From: Lutjanus erythropterus
Lineage: Eukaryota > Chordata > Actinopteri > Lutjaniformes > Lutjanidae
DNA length: 64,000 nt
Assembly: GCA_020091685.1 (NCBI GenBank)
Contig: CM034607.1
Coordinates: 6,569,465-6,633,464 of the forward strand
Reading direction: 5' to 3'
In this document: positions 33,245 through 44,219 of the stretch, one piece after another
Position numbering within the stretch: the first letter of the stretch is position 1
How the letters are laid out: every line of letters begins with the position of its first letter
Notes under the pieces: model-generated
Told to the model about the DNA's origin: nothing
The model's database searches: none
The model's input: only the letters and a program-made list of their open reading frames with translations
Made by a program: the position numbers and the translations under genes

Positions 33245-33848
33245 AAAGGGGTAGTTCGCCCAAAAGTGAAAATTCAGTCATTATCTGCTCACCTTCGTGC
33301 TGATTGAAGGTCAGGTTTAGTTTCTTTTAGTCCACAAAATGCTGCTGGAGTTTCACATTAAAACAGTGTTACAGAATCTCCCAAACAATGGAAGTGAATG
33401 GTGACCAGTTTTCAAACAAAAAAAGACAACTGAAAAAAGCAAAAAATGCCCCCATGCTGCTCTTCTGATGTAATCCAAGTCTTCTACAGCCCTTACATCA
33501 TTTTCACCGTGTTCTTAGGCTAAATCTTCACTGTAGATCCTTAAGTTGGAGCCATGTGTGTGTGCACATCTAAACATCATCTAAACTGGGAGTGTGTGTG
33601 GTGTGACTGTGTGTGAGCGTGAGTGACTTGGATTATGCCAGACGAGCAGTATTGAGGCATTTTATGGTTATTGTCAGTTGTTTTTTTCCATTTGAAAGCT
33701 GGTCGCCATTCGCACATTGCATTATTTGGGAGATTCTGCAACACTGTTTTCCAGCAGTGTTTTGTGGACTAAAAAAAACTAAACCTGACCTTCAGTCGGC
33801 ATGAGGGTGAGTAGATAACTTAATTTTCATGGGTGAACTATCCCTTTA
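33245..33848. mobile_element. Foldback element K with arms of about 230 bp
   Basis: Left end AAAGGGGTAGTTCGCCCAAA and right end GGGTGAACTATCCCTTTA are inverted. The inverse match continues far inward: GAAGGTCAGGTTTAGTTTCT / ACTAAACCTGACCTTCAGTC, CAGAATCTCCCAAACAATG / CATTATTTGGGAGATTCTG, and TAATCCAAGTC / GACTTGGATTA, so arms span about 33245-33485 and 33622-33848. The end sequence is the hallmark of an abundant fish non-autonomous transposon. The central 130 bp is GT-rich. Confidence 0.9.
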
Positions 33849-34834
33849 GGCCTGGAACCAAGCCAAGCAAATATTAAATGACTCGTGACCATTTTGATTT
33901 GGAGCAAAGAAAAAAAAAACTTTGCCTGTAGTCAAGTTTTCACTGTGAAAAAATATGACCGTATCATAAAACAGCTGACATTTGATATTACAGTGGTGTT
34001 TGGTTTGACAGTCTCTCTAATCAAAAGGCCACTGGGAGCAGAGGGTATTTTAACATTAATAATGCACAGAAATTGATCTGACTTGCGTTCTAATAGTACA
34101 TCTTGTAAACAGGATTAAGTAATGTAGGAAGTGAAGTTAAAACCGACAAGGTTTCAACAGTAGTAAAAGGTCGTCTAATGGGCACCAGATCAAAATCAAT
34201 CAAGATAGAGAAAGTGGTTCCACATTGCTACAGCTATGTAAATTAATTCACAGTAAGGACAGACTGTAAGAACAGCAAAATAAAGTGTCTTAATGGCAAA
34301 AAAGTGACAGATGTCAGAAATACATTATTAGAGGTTTCAGTATGCAGATTTGTCCATAATTGTTTACCTGACTGGCCATAAAATTTGGGCTTCTATAGCT
34401 GAAAAGCAATACTGTAGGATATTCTTATTTTATTCTATCAAACTGACAAAGACCGCAGAATTTGATTTCACCCAAAAAGTGGCAGAGCATAACACAAGTG
34501 CCAGGATGAGCTGCTGTTATCTATGAAGATGAACCGATGAGTTTGAGGAAATTAAATGATATCTTGGGTAACAAGTCCCTAAACGTAGCCTAAATTGTAA
34601 TATAGTGGCATCTTTTCTTTCACACAGTTGATGTGTCAGTCCTGGAGGGTTTTATTTAGCTACACTACACTCTTTGGGTTTTGGAATCAATGCTACTGTC
34701 AATAGTTAGCTGGGCATGCTAACTTTTGCAGTTTGGGAAGTTGAGTTTTAGTGAAGGTGTTAAAAGAAACAGACAGACTATCTTGGATGCAGATCGCCAA
34801 GTTGCTAAGCTATGACTTGACAATTGGCGTAGTA
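33849..34834. other. No recognised feature
   Basis: Normal-complexity sequence. A-run at 33909. No frame or repeat recognised. Confidence 0.45.
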
Positions 34835-35156
34835 GAAAAGAAAGTAGTTCTCATAGATTCTCCTACAGAAAGAAAGTAGTTCTTATATGAAACTGCTCAC
34901 AACAAGGCCTGCTAATTATCTTGAGTGACTTTGTCATGATTTTTGGAAAAAGACATTGGTTTTCAACATGTACTTTTTGGGGTCTTTGCACACCACAAGC
35001 CAAGTGCCATTTGTCCCATTATACTGGAGAGACGGCAAATATCTGTGGAGCCAATATCTCCAAAACTTTGCAACTCATGCCAAAAAAATCTAGATGGAAA
35101 AACAGCACTATAGTAAAAAAGGTGTATTTTTGATTTAGGGGTGAACTAAGCTTTAA
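34835..35156 (+). repeat. Repeat H, single right arm
   Basis: GAAAGTAGTTCTTATATGAA + ACTGCTCACAACAAGG, AAGTGCCATTTGTCCCATTA, GGAGAGACGGCAAATATCTG, TCTAGATGGAAAAACAGCAC and TTAGGGGTGAACTAAGC match the right arm at 45850-46159 in order. There is no left arm and no 21-bp array. A short direct repeat, GAAAGTAGTTCT(C/T)AT, at 34840 and 34870 is at the truncated end. Confidence 0.85.
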
Positions 35157-35542
35157 AATACCCCAACACAGACTTAACTTTTAATAGCATAAAGTGAACA
35201 GCATTTTCATTATAGTATGAAATAAGCACAGATGAAACCTGAACAGTAACACATTAGTGTTCATAGTCAGTTAGCAGTTATACGTAAACATGTAATGTAA
35301 AGTGACCTACTAAATCCCTTCTGTGCCAGAAATATAAATGATTATATTCTCATTATTATCAACACAAAAAGATATTCTCAAAAGAGATAAAGAGGACCAA
35401 ACACAACTACTGTCTGGTCTAATGCTCATCAGTTCAGGCCATCTTATCTTATGTCCCATCATGAAGGTTTGGCACTGCAATGCCCAGGAAAAATATATCT
35501 GTAAAAATGAAAAAAAACTTAATAAAAAGTTATTTTAACCAT
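35157..35542. other. No recognised feature
   Basis: AT-rich; a 66-codon frame at 35338-35538 shows no motif. Confidence 0.45.
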
Positions 35543-36190
35543 AGATAAAATGTCAATATTCTCACATGCAATTCTTTGATGCTTTGCTGCTATGTCTTTG
35601 ATGTTAAACTTTAAGGGAAAACCTAAAAATAAAAAGGTTATGAAATCTGAAACAGAATATCTTTGCTTGATCCAAGGCTGTCAACACATTTCTGGATATG
35701 TCTAGCGAGGTTTTGTTAATGGAAATAGTAGCTGGCTTTTAAAGTTTTGCAGTGAGACCCATTAAGTGTAAGTGATAAAATTGTTATGTCAGCCTCTACA
35801 TGTCAGAGCAGAAAGCTTTTAGTTTTAGAAACAGCACATCATTTAGCCGATATAGCCTGTCTGGCTCACTCTCCAGCATTGTATTGTGCTAGAGTCAGTT
35901 GGCAAGTTGGTGCACAATGGTAAACTGCTCAATACTGAAGTGATATGTGAAGTTATAGCCTGGACCTGTAATGGACTGCATTTTATATATAGCGCTTTGC
36001 TATCGACCATTCAAAACACTTTACAACTATATGTCACATTCACCCACTGGCACACACAATCACACACTGATGGGACAGCCATCGGGGGCAACTTGGAGTT
36101 CGGTACCTTGCCCAAGGACAGTTCGACATGTGGGCTGGAGGAGACGGGGTTGAACTGCCAATCTTTCCATTACTGGATGATCTGCTCTAC
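35543..36190 (+). repeat. Local duplication, copy 2, with fish repeat L
   Basis: 35543-35956 aligns with 30585-30762 plus 31446-31636 without the 680-bp gap. From 35980 it contains a familiar fish repeat: GCGCTTTGCTATCGACCATT, CACTTTACAACTATATGTCA, CATTCACCCACTGGCACACA, TTGCCCAAGGACAGTTCGAC and CTCTACTTCCTGAGCCATAG. This better-preserved copy reveals what the decayed segment D in copy 1 was. Confidence 0.82.
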
Positions 36191-36579
36191 TTCCTGAGCC
36201 ATAGACACCCACATAAATCAAATAATAATAATAAAAAAAATCAACAGTGGCTGAATTTTATACAGGCTTTTCTTAGCTCTCTCCAATCACTAAATCCTGA
36301 TGTTGTACCTTGTCTGTAGGATATTGTAGGATAAAATCAAGCTCTTGTCATAGGCCTAGTATAAGAAACACTGCATAAATATGAATGCAGTAACTATCAC
36401 TGCTAGACAAACAGCATTTTCATACCAGTCCAAAAGGAATTCATCAAATTACTGCACTTAAAACAAGCTAATCCTGTAAGTTTGATGCTGGGTACTGTTG
36501 TTTCCACATGAGATGGGGCAAACTGTGATGCCATGCAGTGTTTAACATCCTTTTCTCAATGGAATTGAACATTTTTTTC
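36191..36579. other. No recognised feature
   Basis: Starts with a short AATAATAATAAA run (36220-36240); otherwise ordinary sequence. Confidence 0.45.
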
Positions 36580-36745
36580 TAATAACTTAACATTTGAGAA
36601 AAGCATTCACTCTCTTTTGCTTATTAGATCAGAAAAATGTTGAGATTCTCTCATCTCTATGGTATGAAGCAACAGCCAGAGAGTTAGCTTAGTTTAGCGG
36701 AAAAAGTGGAAGCAGGAGGAAACAGCTAGCTTGTCCTGTTTGTTT
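36580..36745 (+). repeat. Repeat F (TTAGCTTAG type), plus copy
   Basis: AACATTTGAGAAAAGCATTC, GTTGAGATTCTCTCATCTCT, AGAGAGTTAGCTTAGTTTAG and GGAGGAAACAGCTAGCTTGT are the opposite strand of the words in 12605-12765. Confidence 0.82.
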
Positions 36746-36930
36746 CTGTACATGGTCTTTCATATCCAAACCTTTCTCAATACTTGCTTAGCGCTGAGAA
36801 AGTTCTGGCTCCACATGTGATCATTTTGCTACAAAACAAAGAGAAACAGCTGCTAGCTTGTTTACATTCATACCATTAGTGACCCAGGTGCTAAATAGCT
36901 ATTTTCCAGCTTGGAGGCTTATACCCACAG
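36746..36930 (+). repeat. Repeat holding the hAT-A empty site
   Basis: AGCTTGTTTACATTCATACC + ATTAGTGACCCAGG (36855-36888) aligns with the two flanks of hAT-A at 13473-13498 and 14314-14330, joined without the element. It follows repeat F directly and may be its continuation. Confidence 0.65.
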
Positions 36931-37261
36931 TCTACAACTGATGAGCCCAACTAATTTGTACAAATAACCAAGTGCAAATTACCAGTTGGAGTTTTACGGG
37001 GGGTTATGTGTTAGATTCTCAGTGTAACCTTACTTAGGCCTGCCCGTTTTCACTCTCTGTACCAATAGTAGTCAGTACTTGAGCAAGCTTGGTACCCAGT
37101 ATAACCTGGGTCAGGTCATCAACATCCATCATTAATTAGCTATTTACATATGATAGCTAATTTTAGTAAAATACTAGCTAGTCTACATCAATTGTTAGCT
37201 TGCTAGCGAACCAGCTCATTAGCTAGCATTTTGCTAACATTAGCTAATTTAAGTGAGAGAA
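36931..37261. other. Sequence rich in GCTAGC / TTAGCTA words
   Basis: Between 37138 and 37252 the words TTAGCTA, GCTAGC and CTAGCTAG recur at least ten times. They are irregularly spaced, so it is not a clean tandem array. Confidence 0.6.
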
Positions 37262-37640
37262 TAGGGGTGTAAGAAAATATCAAGTTGTTGTGATTTTTTA
37301 ATACTCTGCTGATTCTCAAAACACTTTATTGTGATATTGTGATACATGCGGCAATTTGTTGCAGTGGTTTATTTTGTGTTTAGTGTTTAAATCCCCAAAC
37401 GGGAGCAGTGCTGCTACCTATGTTCAATGTTCTGATTGCATAAAAAGTGAACCTCTCTGACTCATATGTTATACTTATGACGGTGTATTCTTAATACAAT
37501 GATCGTTTTCCTAAACTTAGATTTACAAAATTAGCAATAACCCCTCTTGTTTACAGTATTGTAATATATCTAAATATTGAATTATAACCCATGTATCATG
37601 ATATGTCGTATCAACAGATTCTTGCCAATACACAGTCCTA
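37262..37640 (+). mobile_element. hAT-M non-autonomous transposon (TAGGGGTGTAAGAAAATAT)
   Basis: Begins TAGGGGTGTAAGAAAATATC and ends CAACAGATTCTTGCCAATAC + ACAGTCCTA, ends I recognise from a very common fish hAT-like family with GATACA-rich interior (TATTGTGATATTGTGATACA). Flanking 8-mers TGAGAGAA and AAAGACAA match 5 of 8, so the target duplication is uncertain. No coding capacity. Confidence 0.82.
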
Positions 37641-38684
37641 AAAGACAATCTGTAAGTTGCTTTTATGGGTCCCAGAAACATCTTTTAACCATCTTCAAAA
37701 ATGTTTTCTATTCAACATGGACAAACCTAGCATATAGCCTACAGGATACAGGAAAGAAGAAAGCTGACTGAGGTTCCGTGAGGTACCAAGCCTGCTCAAC
37801 TGTTACTGAAACACAAAGAAAAAAGGGGCATGACATAGGAAGTGTCAGTTGACAGGGAGTAGTAACTTCCTGGTTAGCTGTTTTTCCCGCTTATTTTCAA
37901 CTGTTAAACTAACTAGATCCCGGCTGTAGCTTCATGTAATGGACAGACATGACAGACTGAAAACATTATCATTCATTTGGAGTTGTGTTTTCGGCCAACG
38001 GGTAATTTCAGTCCAGTATTCTCACTCTTTTACAGTAGCTAAGCTTTTAGACTCCTGAGGATAATATCCGTCTCATTAGCTGCTACATGTTTCACTGTGT
38101 TTAGCAGTTAGCTCTAACTGTGTTTGCTGTTTGGTGCTGAGTGGGCAGTGTAGTGGGTTTTTAGAGCTTTTTTGCTGAAAATAGCTGCCTGCTGAAGGAC
38201 AGTGTAAGCAAACCCAAACAGTAAATTTGCAGGTCAGACAGCTAAGCATGAGCTGAAAGTCCCATTAAAGCTCATTGAAGCAGAGGGGAGCTGCAGAGTT
38301 GGGAGGTAATAAACTCTGTAGGTTCAACTTATTATAACATTTACTTTTTTTTACTGAAATGACAAGTGATATGAATGCAGCTGGAGAGGCTTGTTACAGC
38401 GCAAAACCCCTGAGAACTACCTGGCTTGTCAATTTACTGTATGACTGAGTCTCATAGCTCTCAATGTGTGTTCAAACTACATGCAGGGTTCACACAGGTT
38501 CATACAGTCTATTCAGTCCAGCCCATTCTCAGGAGAAAAACATGCATGTTGGTCACAAGTGCAAGCAGATTATTCTGACTGATATGTCTGTTTATTGCTA
38601 GGCTACGCCTCCTAGTGGACGTAGTAAGTATGACAAGTGAGAACGTCTGCATGTGGAGGAGGCAGGGTGGATTGATGACTCAAA
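37641..38684. other. No recognised feature
   Basis: Ordinary sequence with many TAGCT words at 38030-38120. No credible frame. Confidence 0.45.
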
Positions 38685-38840
38685 CAAGGTTTCACCTAGG
38701 AGACCGGGATTTGAGTCCTGTGTGAAACCAAAAGTAAATGTAGTTTAAGTTCAAGTTTTGAGTAACTTAAAACGTTATTTTGGTCGTGATGTATGTTGCA
38801 TTACTTTTGTGGTGTGAGTTTTATCACTTCCATCACATGA
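38685..38840 (-). repeat. Repeat N, minus copy, first part
   Basis: CACCTAGGAGACCGGGATTT + GAGTCCTGTGTG and TTTGAGTAACTT are the reverse complement of 60060-60125 (AAGTTACTCAAAAG, CACACAGGACTCAAACCCCG). The copy is interrupted after about 38840 and resumes at 39206. Confidence 0.75.
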
Positions 38841-39205
38841 CATACATAATTTAGTTATTAACAGAGGAGAGAAACTACATTTCCGAACATAAAGATTATG
38901 TTAGAAACTACAAATGTACTGACAGCTGAACATAAAGACACTTTATGAAACGTCTTTCTCTCTGCTCTCCTGTGCACCCATGAGCTGAGTATCATGACGC
39001 TTGCCTCAAAGGCAGCTTGTGACGGGTTTGCCACGGCCGGCAAGACATCACCACCGCTCACTTAGAGGAAGGTCGGGCTCGCTTTGGCCCCACTCCAGAG
39101 TAGGTCCATCCTGGGCATGGCACGGTGCGGCACACTGAAAGTGATAATGGAAACGCAGTTGGGTGTGATACGGTTTGGCTTGGCACAGCCAAAAGCCCAA
39201 TAGTT
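38841..39205. other. Segment splitting repeat N
   Basis: GC-richer than its neighbours. Ends with CACGGTGCGGCACACTGAAA, GTGATAATGGAAACGCAGTT and CGGTTTGGCTTGGCACAGCC, words typical of a fish repeat with GGCACGG motifs. The 67-codon minus frame at 38858-39061 shows no motif. Part may be a repeat N variant and part an insertion. Confidence 0.5.
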
Positions 39206-39300
39206 ATTTTAACACAATCCATGATCTTCTCCTAACCCTAATCAAGTAGTTTTTGTGCCTCAATTTATCCAAGCTGTGACTGTTTTGCAACATAAACACG
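39206..39300 (-). repeat. Repeat N, minus copy, second part
   Basis: ATAGTTATTTTAACACAATC + CATGATCTTCTCCTAACCCT + AATCAAGTAGTTTTTGTGCC is the reverse complement of the 59945-60025 order (TACTTGGTTAGGTTAGG ... AAAGATCATGGTTTGGGTTA). AGCTGTGACTG extends the match outward. Confidence 0.75.
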
Positions 39301-39639
39301 CGTGTAATGTCACGTGAGTTATGTCACGTTAGACCTGTCGCTGACGGTTCTCTCCAACACTAATATATGCCATGTTGCATGTTTTCCACTATAGACAGAC
39401 TGCGCAAACAGGTTATTGAACATACCTCCACAGATCCCTTTGATAAACCAGTAGGGAGCCATCTCTAGCAACGAGACTACCCAATAGCAAATGACAGACT
39501 AAATAAAAAAAAGTCATTTCTGAGGAAAAGTTGAACAGTTCGTTATCAGCAGTTCATAAAGTTGAGTTAGATGTAAAATGTGCATGGTAAGGCATCTCTG
39601 AGAATGGAATTTGAATGAAACAGTGTTGTGGGCCAGTAA
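39301..39639. other. No recognised feature
   Basis: Ordinary sequence, locally rich in CACGT-like words (39300-39330). Confidence 0.45.
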
Positions 39640-40020
39640 TTATCCTGCTGGCTTGACAGGCAGCTCCGTATTGGATGCCAGAACCTAATAATTATTGAAA
39701 AACTATTAAAAAGAGGGGGAATGCCATCTATTAAAACTTTTCATACACAAGCAAAGCAGTAAAAAACTTTTGATGGGTTGTTTAGAGAGCAACTATTTTA
39801 CCACCTGTGCTCTTGGGCAGATTCCTCTTATTCCTCCTCTCAAGGTCCTTTATTTTTTTTCTCCGCCAATGTAATTAGGAGTTTTAAAGAAATATCTTCT
39901 TTAATCCTCTTAAAAATGATTCTGATGGTTCTGGCATAAATTTTAAATGTAGCTTATTGAGCCCAAATTTATTAAATAGCACATGAATTCATGATTGTTT
40001 CTAGATTGCTTTTTTTTACC
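39640..40020. other. Possible conserved non-coding element
   Basis: Repeat-free, AT-rich but complex: GGCCAGTAATTATCCTGCTG at 39631, CCTAATAATTATTGAAAAAC at 39685, CGCCAATGTAATTAGGAGTT at 39863 and GTAGCTTATTGAGCCC at 39949. Several TAAT/ATTA cores would suit homeodomain binding. Texture only. Confidence 0.35.
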
Positions 40021-40399
40021 TGTCATTTCATCATTCATCCTTTGACCAATCAAATCTGAGAATCCACCTACTCATACAGCACATAAAAGGCCTATTGTTC
40101 AGATATGCCTCTAAACACCAGCACAAGATGGTCTCCACAAAGGACTCAAACTCTGACAGGTTAGGACTTCGATTACAGCATGACTTTAATATTTTCATAA
40201 GAAAAGTGTGCTTCTAATGCTGAATACAACTGTTTGTATTTCTCAGGTAATATTTAACTAAAAAAATTAATAAAGAAAACAAATATTGTGTGAGAGAATC
40301 TGTCCACCTTGTTTAACAAAAACAAGCATATAGTGATGGAATTGATGCTTCTTCACAGTTAATAAAACTGATTAATAATAAGAGATTAATGAGATTAAT
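40021..40399. other. No recognised feature
   Basis: Ordinary sequence; 40370-40405 has AATAAGAGATTAATGAGATT repeats marking the approach of the next element. Confidence 0.45.
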
Positions 40400-40957
40400 A
40401 AGAGGATACTAAACATTTTTATTGTGAGTTGATAAGAAACTTCTTAACAGTTTATAGACTGCATAAGAAAGGCTTATGAGTTTCTTGTAATTCTTTATAA
40501 AAGCATTACAAACACATCTGAGTTTAACTAACTTGACTATTATGACATTATTACATCTTTACTGAGCTTTTGATGTTGCTTTATTAAGATTTCTACATAC
40601 TTTGTTATGCACTTATTAACAGTTAACTAAGCATTTTGGCTCTAATTGCTGATACATGCATAATAAATTATGCTTAAATCTTAATAAAGCGACAACAAAA
40701 GCTTAGGAAAGGGTTAAGAATTTAACAAAATTGTTTGTAATGCTGTTATAAACAAGTTTAACGCTTTTATTAACATTCTTAAGCAGGCTATGAACTGTTG
40801 GTGCTTATAAATGTCTTATTTCACAATAAAAATGCTTATTATGCTATTCGTAGTAGTTAACATTACACATTTCACATAACACATTTTAATGTTAATAAGC
40901 ATCTTGTAAAGATGTTATTTCCCATTGACTAACGCTCCTTAATATGAAGTGTTATCA
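40400..40957 (+). mobile_element. TAATATGAAGTGTTATC-ended fish element
   Basis: Ends CTCCTTAATATGAAGTGTTA + TC, the typical end (TTAATATAAAGTGTTACC) of a fish non-autonomous family. The interior is built of related 60-100 bp blocks with CTTATTAACA, TTATAAATGTCTTAT, AATTATGCTTAAATCTTAAT and GTTATAAACAAGTTTAACGC. The left end is not defined. The fragment at 920-1190 is a relative. Confidence 0.7.
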
Positions 40958-41422
40958 GTACTTTTAGAGGCTCAGCACGTACACAGAGGGATATTGCAGG
41001 GCAGGATCAACATATACATGGGGGGTTTAGGCAAAAAAAATCCTTGGAGAGGAGAATTTACAGCTACAGTAGATGCGCAAAGGAGGGTGTGAGCAAAAGC
41101 AAGGTCAGTGGGTAAACTTGAAAAGAAACAGCTGGATGCAGCAGCAAGATTAGATTCATTCAGTTGCAGCCCATGATGTGCTTCCAGCTCATCGGAGGAA
41201 AAAAATACTATTGTGGCTGCGTTCAGGAATAGTTTTGCGAATTTAATTTATTTCTTTGACTATGTGTTATGTTCAGTTTTGGTGGAAATTGGATTTGAAA
41301 ATAGTCTGCTATTGTTGATAGTCTCCTGCTGTGGATACTGAACTGACGATCAACTTTTGTTTTGAAATTTCAGCTTGGCTCTTTGTCATATCCTGGAGTG
41401 TAAATGTGTTCTTTTGTGCAGG

Positions 41423-41423
<1 letters not shown>
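40958..41423. other. No recognised feature
   Basis: Ordinary sequence leading into the TG repeat. Confidence 0.45.

Positions 41424-41499
<76 letters not shown>
41424..41499. repeat. (TG)38 microsatellite
   Basis: Uninterrupted TG dinucleotide run of 76 bases. Open frames of 126 and 74 codons pass through it (poly-TH and poly-CV) and are artefacts. Confidence 0.98.
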
Positions 41500-41503
<4 letters not shown>

Positions 41504-41851
41504 GGCAAGACAATTATCAGACATGCCGTATTTGATTAGTAATGCTGTAGAGTAATGCATACATTTGTGGAACATCTCAAAATAAAACTTTTGGTCACTG
41601 TTGTCAAGTAATATATCTACTAGGACTTTAAAAGAGCAGCAATACATTTTTTGTGTATTCATAGATAATGCACTCTGAACCAAAAACATCCAAATTTTTG
41701 CAGTAATATTTACCCCCCACTGCTGTTTTTATACTTAATTCAGGCAGTTTTTCTTTTTCTTTTCTTTCCTTTTTTTGAAAGTGGGATTCAAATACAAATT
41801 GTGTCTTATTATTTGATTAATTCTAATACATGGTCAAAATATTGTAAGAAG
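41500..41851. other. No recognised feature
   Basis: AT-rich sequence with a CTTTT-rich run at 41750-41776. Confidence 0.5.
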
Positions 41852-42524
41852 CAGAGGTGGAAAGTAACTAAGAACAAATACTTTGTTACTGTGCTGTACT
41901 TCTGCCATCTGTACTTTAATTAAGTGTAAGTAATGCATTTTTGGAGAATTATTATTTTTATTTTTGCATCATTGCTGCTGCCTTCCAAATATCAAGACTT
42001 CAACCTAAATGGATGAGACAATGAGACAGAAACCATGATTTCTTGGTGTATCCACCAGTGCAAATCATACATGACAGATGTAACAAGACAAAACACAACA
42101 TAAAAAAAATAAAATAAAAAGGAAAAAAAGATGTAACAAAATAAAAAATTACATAACAAGATAAAAAAGACACAACAAGACAAAATTGTAATCAAAAATG
42201 AAGTAACAAGAAGAAAAAGACAAAAAACATGTAACAAGATGATAATTGAGTAACAAGAAAAAAAAGGTGTGAGACAATGAGACAAAATGGCGTAAATGTT
42301 GTAACAAAACGAAACAGACTGTTCATTTTGGTGAGGAAAGGTGACCTTTAAGGCAACTTTTTACTTTTATACTTTGAGTACATTTCAGGGCCTGTACTTT
42401 TAAAAACTTTTTTTTTACTTGCTTGAGTAAAGAAGTTGAATCAGTACTTCTACTTTTATTGAAGTCTTCTTTACAGAAGTACCTGTACCTGTACTTGCAT
42501 AAAGCGTATGTGTTGTTACCTCTG
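41852..42524 (-). mobile_element. hAT-B2, minisatellite-bearing, reverse orientation
   Basis: Left end CAGAGGTGGAAAGTAACTAA, right end GTTGTTACCTCTG, an inverted pair. In reverse it follows B3: CACCAGTGC..., ATGATTTCTTGGTGTATCCA, then the minisatellite (42070-42310, units near GACAAAAATGACATAAAAG + ATGTAACAA), then GTGACCTTTAAGGCAACTTT, and CTTGAGTAAAGAAGTTGAAT + CAGTACTTCTAC. Flanking 8-mers do not match clearly. No transposase. Confidence 0.85.
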
Positions 42525-42934
42525 AAGAGTATCAATTGCATTAAAAACATTTTAACTTATAAAATGAAGCAGACTAGACAGTTTCTATCAACTTTGTGTA
42601 GGTATGACATAAATACTCCTGTGAAATATGCAGATACATATAGTAGCTTTGTGTCACACCTTTAATATATCCACTATAAGCCTACTAGTTAGTAGTAGTC
42701 AGTAACTTACTTGGACCAAACCAGGAAACTGTCACTGTCACTCATCAGCCACTAAGACTCATGACCTCAGTAATGATGTATATTGCTGTTGCCACCATAG
42801 CAGCAAATGATCCTGAGTAAAATCTTTCATTAAATCAGGTCTCACCTTTAACTCTGTGTTCTGTTTGACAAAAGATTATCCAAACTCCCCAGAGTGTCTG
42901 GCAGAGAAGATCAGACTATGTCCCTTGATCACTG
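42525..42934. other. No recognised feature
   Basis: Ordinary sequence. An 80-codon frame at 42423-42665 overlaps the hAT-B2 end and is not a gene. Confidence 0.45.
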
Positions 42935-43910
42935 TAAAGGTCTAGTGTGTAAGATTTACAGAGGTTTATTGGCACAATATGGCAGACGTGCAGTGCAATA
43001 TTCATAAGCGCATATTCATATGTTTTTAATTTAAAATTTAATTTTTTTGAGGAGGGTCAGATAGAGAGTCACAGCTTTTTATTTAAGGGCACTCTAAAAT
43101 TCTCTCGGATTCTATTTAATGTACAGTTATATAGAATCGGAGGGTTTTATGCCTCCAGAGTTGAAGTTGGGGGTGCAACAGTCCCCGGTCTTGTGGCGAA
43201 GCAGGAAAAAATGCAGTTGTAAATCTCTGAAATCAGAGAATCTTGACTTTTTTCTTAAAAAAATGACTCAAACCAATAAATCACTATTAAAATAGTTGGC
43301 AATTGATAGAATAATCGGCTGTGAATAGTCTTTCGATCCTACTTGGCAATGGGTTAATTTGGTCAGAACCTTAAAGGGTATTGAGTACTGATACCTAACC
43401 CTAATTACAGCTAAACAGTCACTAAAATATGTTTCTGAAAACATTTCAAGCAGACAGAGGTGATGTAGAAACAGAATATTGAGCCATTTCTGATCAACAC
43501 TGCCTAATTTGACAGTTTGATCTGAATTCAGGAGTCTTAGTTGGTTGTGTCTAGAGGGAAACCCTAGAATTGTTAAACTCGCACACTGTACAAACTAATT
43601 ATGTTTTCTGAAGTTTCAACACTTTCTTTAAGGTCTGAGTATGGGTTGGGAAAGCTCATAGTTTGGATAAATGATCGCCGTCTTTCTGGTTTTACCACAA
43701 AACAGTCACTAAATATGTTTCTGAAAACATTTTCAGTGAGAAATAGGTGATGCAGTAACAATCTTGGTCCATATTTGATCAGCACTGCCCGGTTTGACAG
43801 TTTGATCACTTTTCCCCCCAATTTTATTGATAAAATGAAGCGTGCATTTGAGATTCTAGTGCTCTGGTACAGCGACCTCTAGGGTAAATGTCATATACAG
43901 CACCTTCAAG
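42935..43910 (+). repeat. Composite fish repeat O with 280-bp direct repeat
   Basis: Opens with AAAGGTCTAGTGTGTAAGAT + TTACAGAGGTTTATTGGCA, the familiar start of a fish element. Within it AACAGTCACTAAAATATGTTT (43413) and AACAGTCACTAAATATGTTTC (43700), each followed by TGAAAACATTT, GGTGATG-AG-AACA, and TGATCA-CACTGCC, form two copies about 287 bp apart. It ends with GTGCTCTGGTACAGCGACCT + CTAGGG. Confidence 0.78.
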
Positions 43911-44219
43911 TAAAGAATCTAAATATTTCCTCTGCTATTCCTCACAGACATAAACAGGACAGATTGACTGATTAAGATGGTTGATGCTCTTGCGTTGTCT
44001 GTTAAAACACTTTGTAAACTCTCTTTTTAAAGGTGCTGCATAAATATAAAGTTGATTCATTGATGCTAATCTATCTGTCCACAGACATGATTTAAGATGT
44101 TGTTATTCACCATGTCAAAAGCTGAGCTATGATCAAAACCTGGCATAGCAGAACACAATCTATCATAAGTAACCTTGACCAGGGCAGTTTCTTTTCGATG
44201 AAAAATACAGGCTAGACTG
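43911..44219. other. No recognised feature
   Basis: Ordinary sequence between repeat O and a possible conserved stretch. Confidence 0.45.

Noticed and set aside
41309-41689. 126-codon minus frame and 74-codon plus frame
   Set aside because: Both pass through the (TG)38 repeat, giving poly-TH and poly-CV; not coding.
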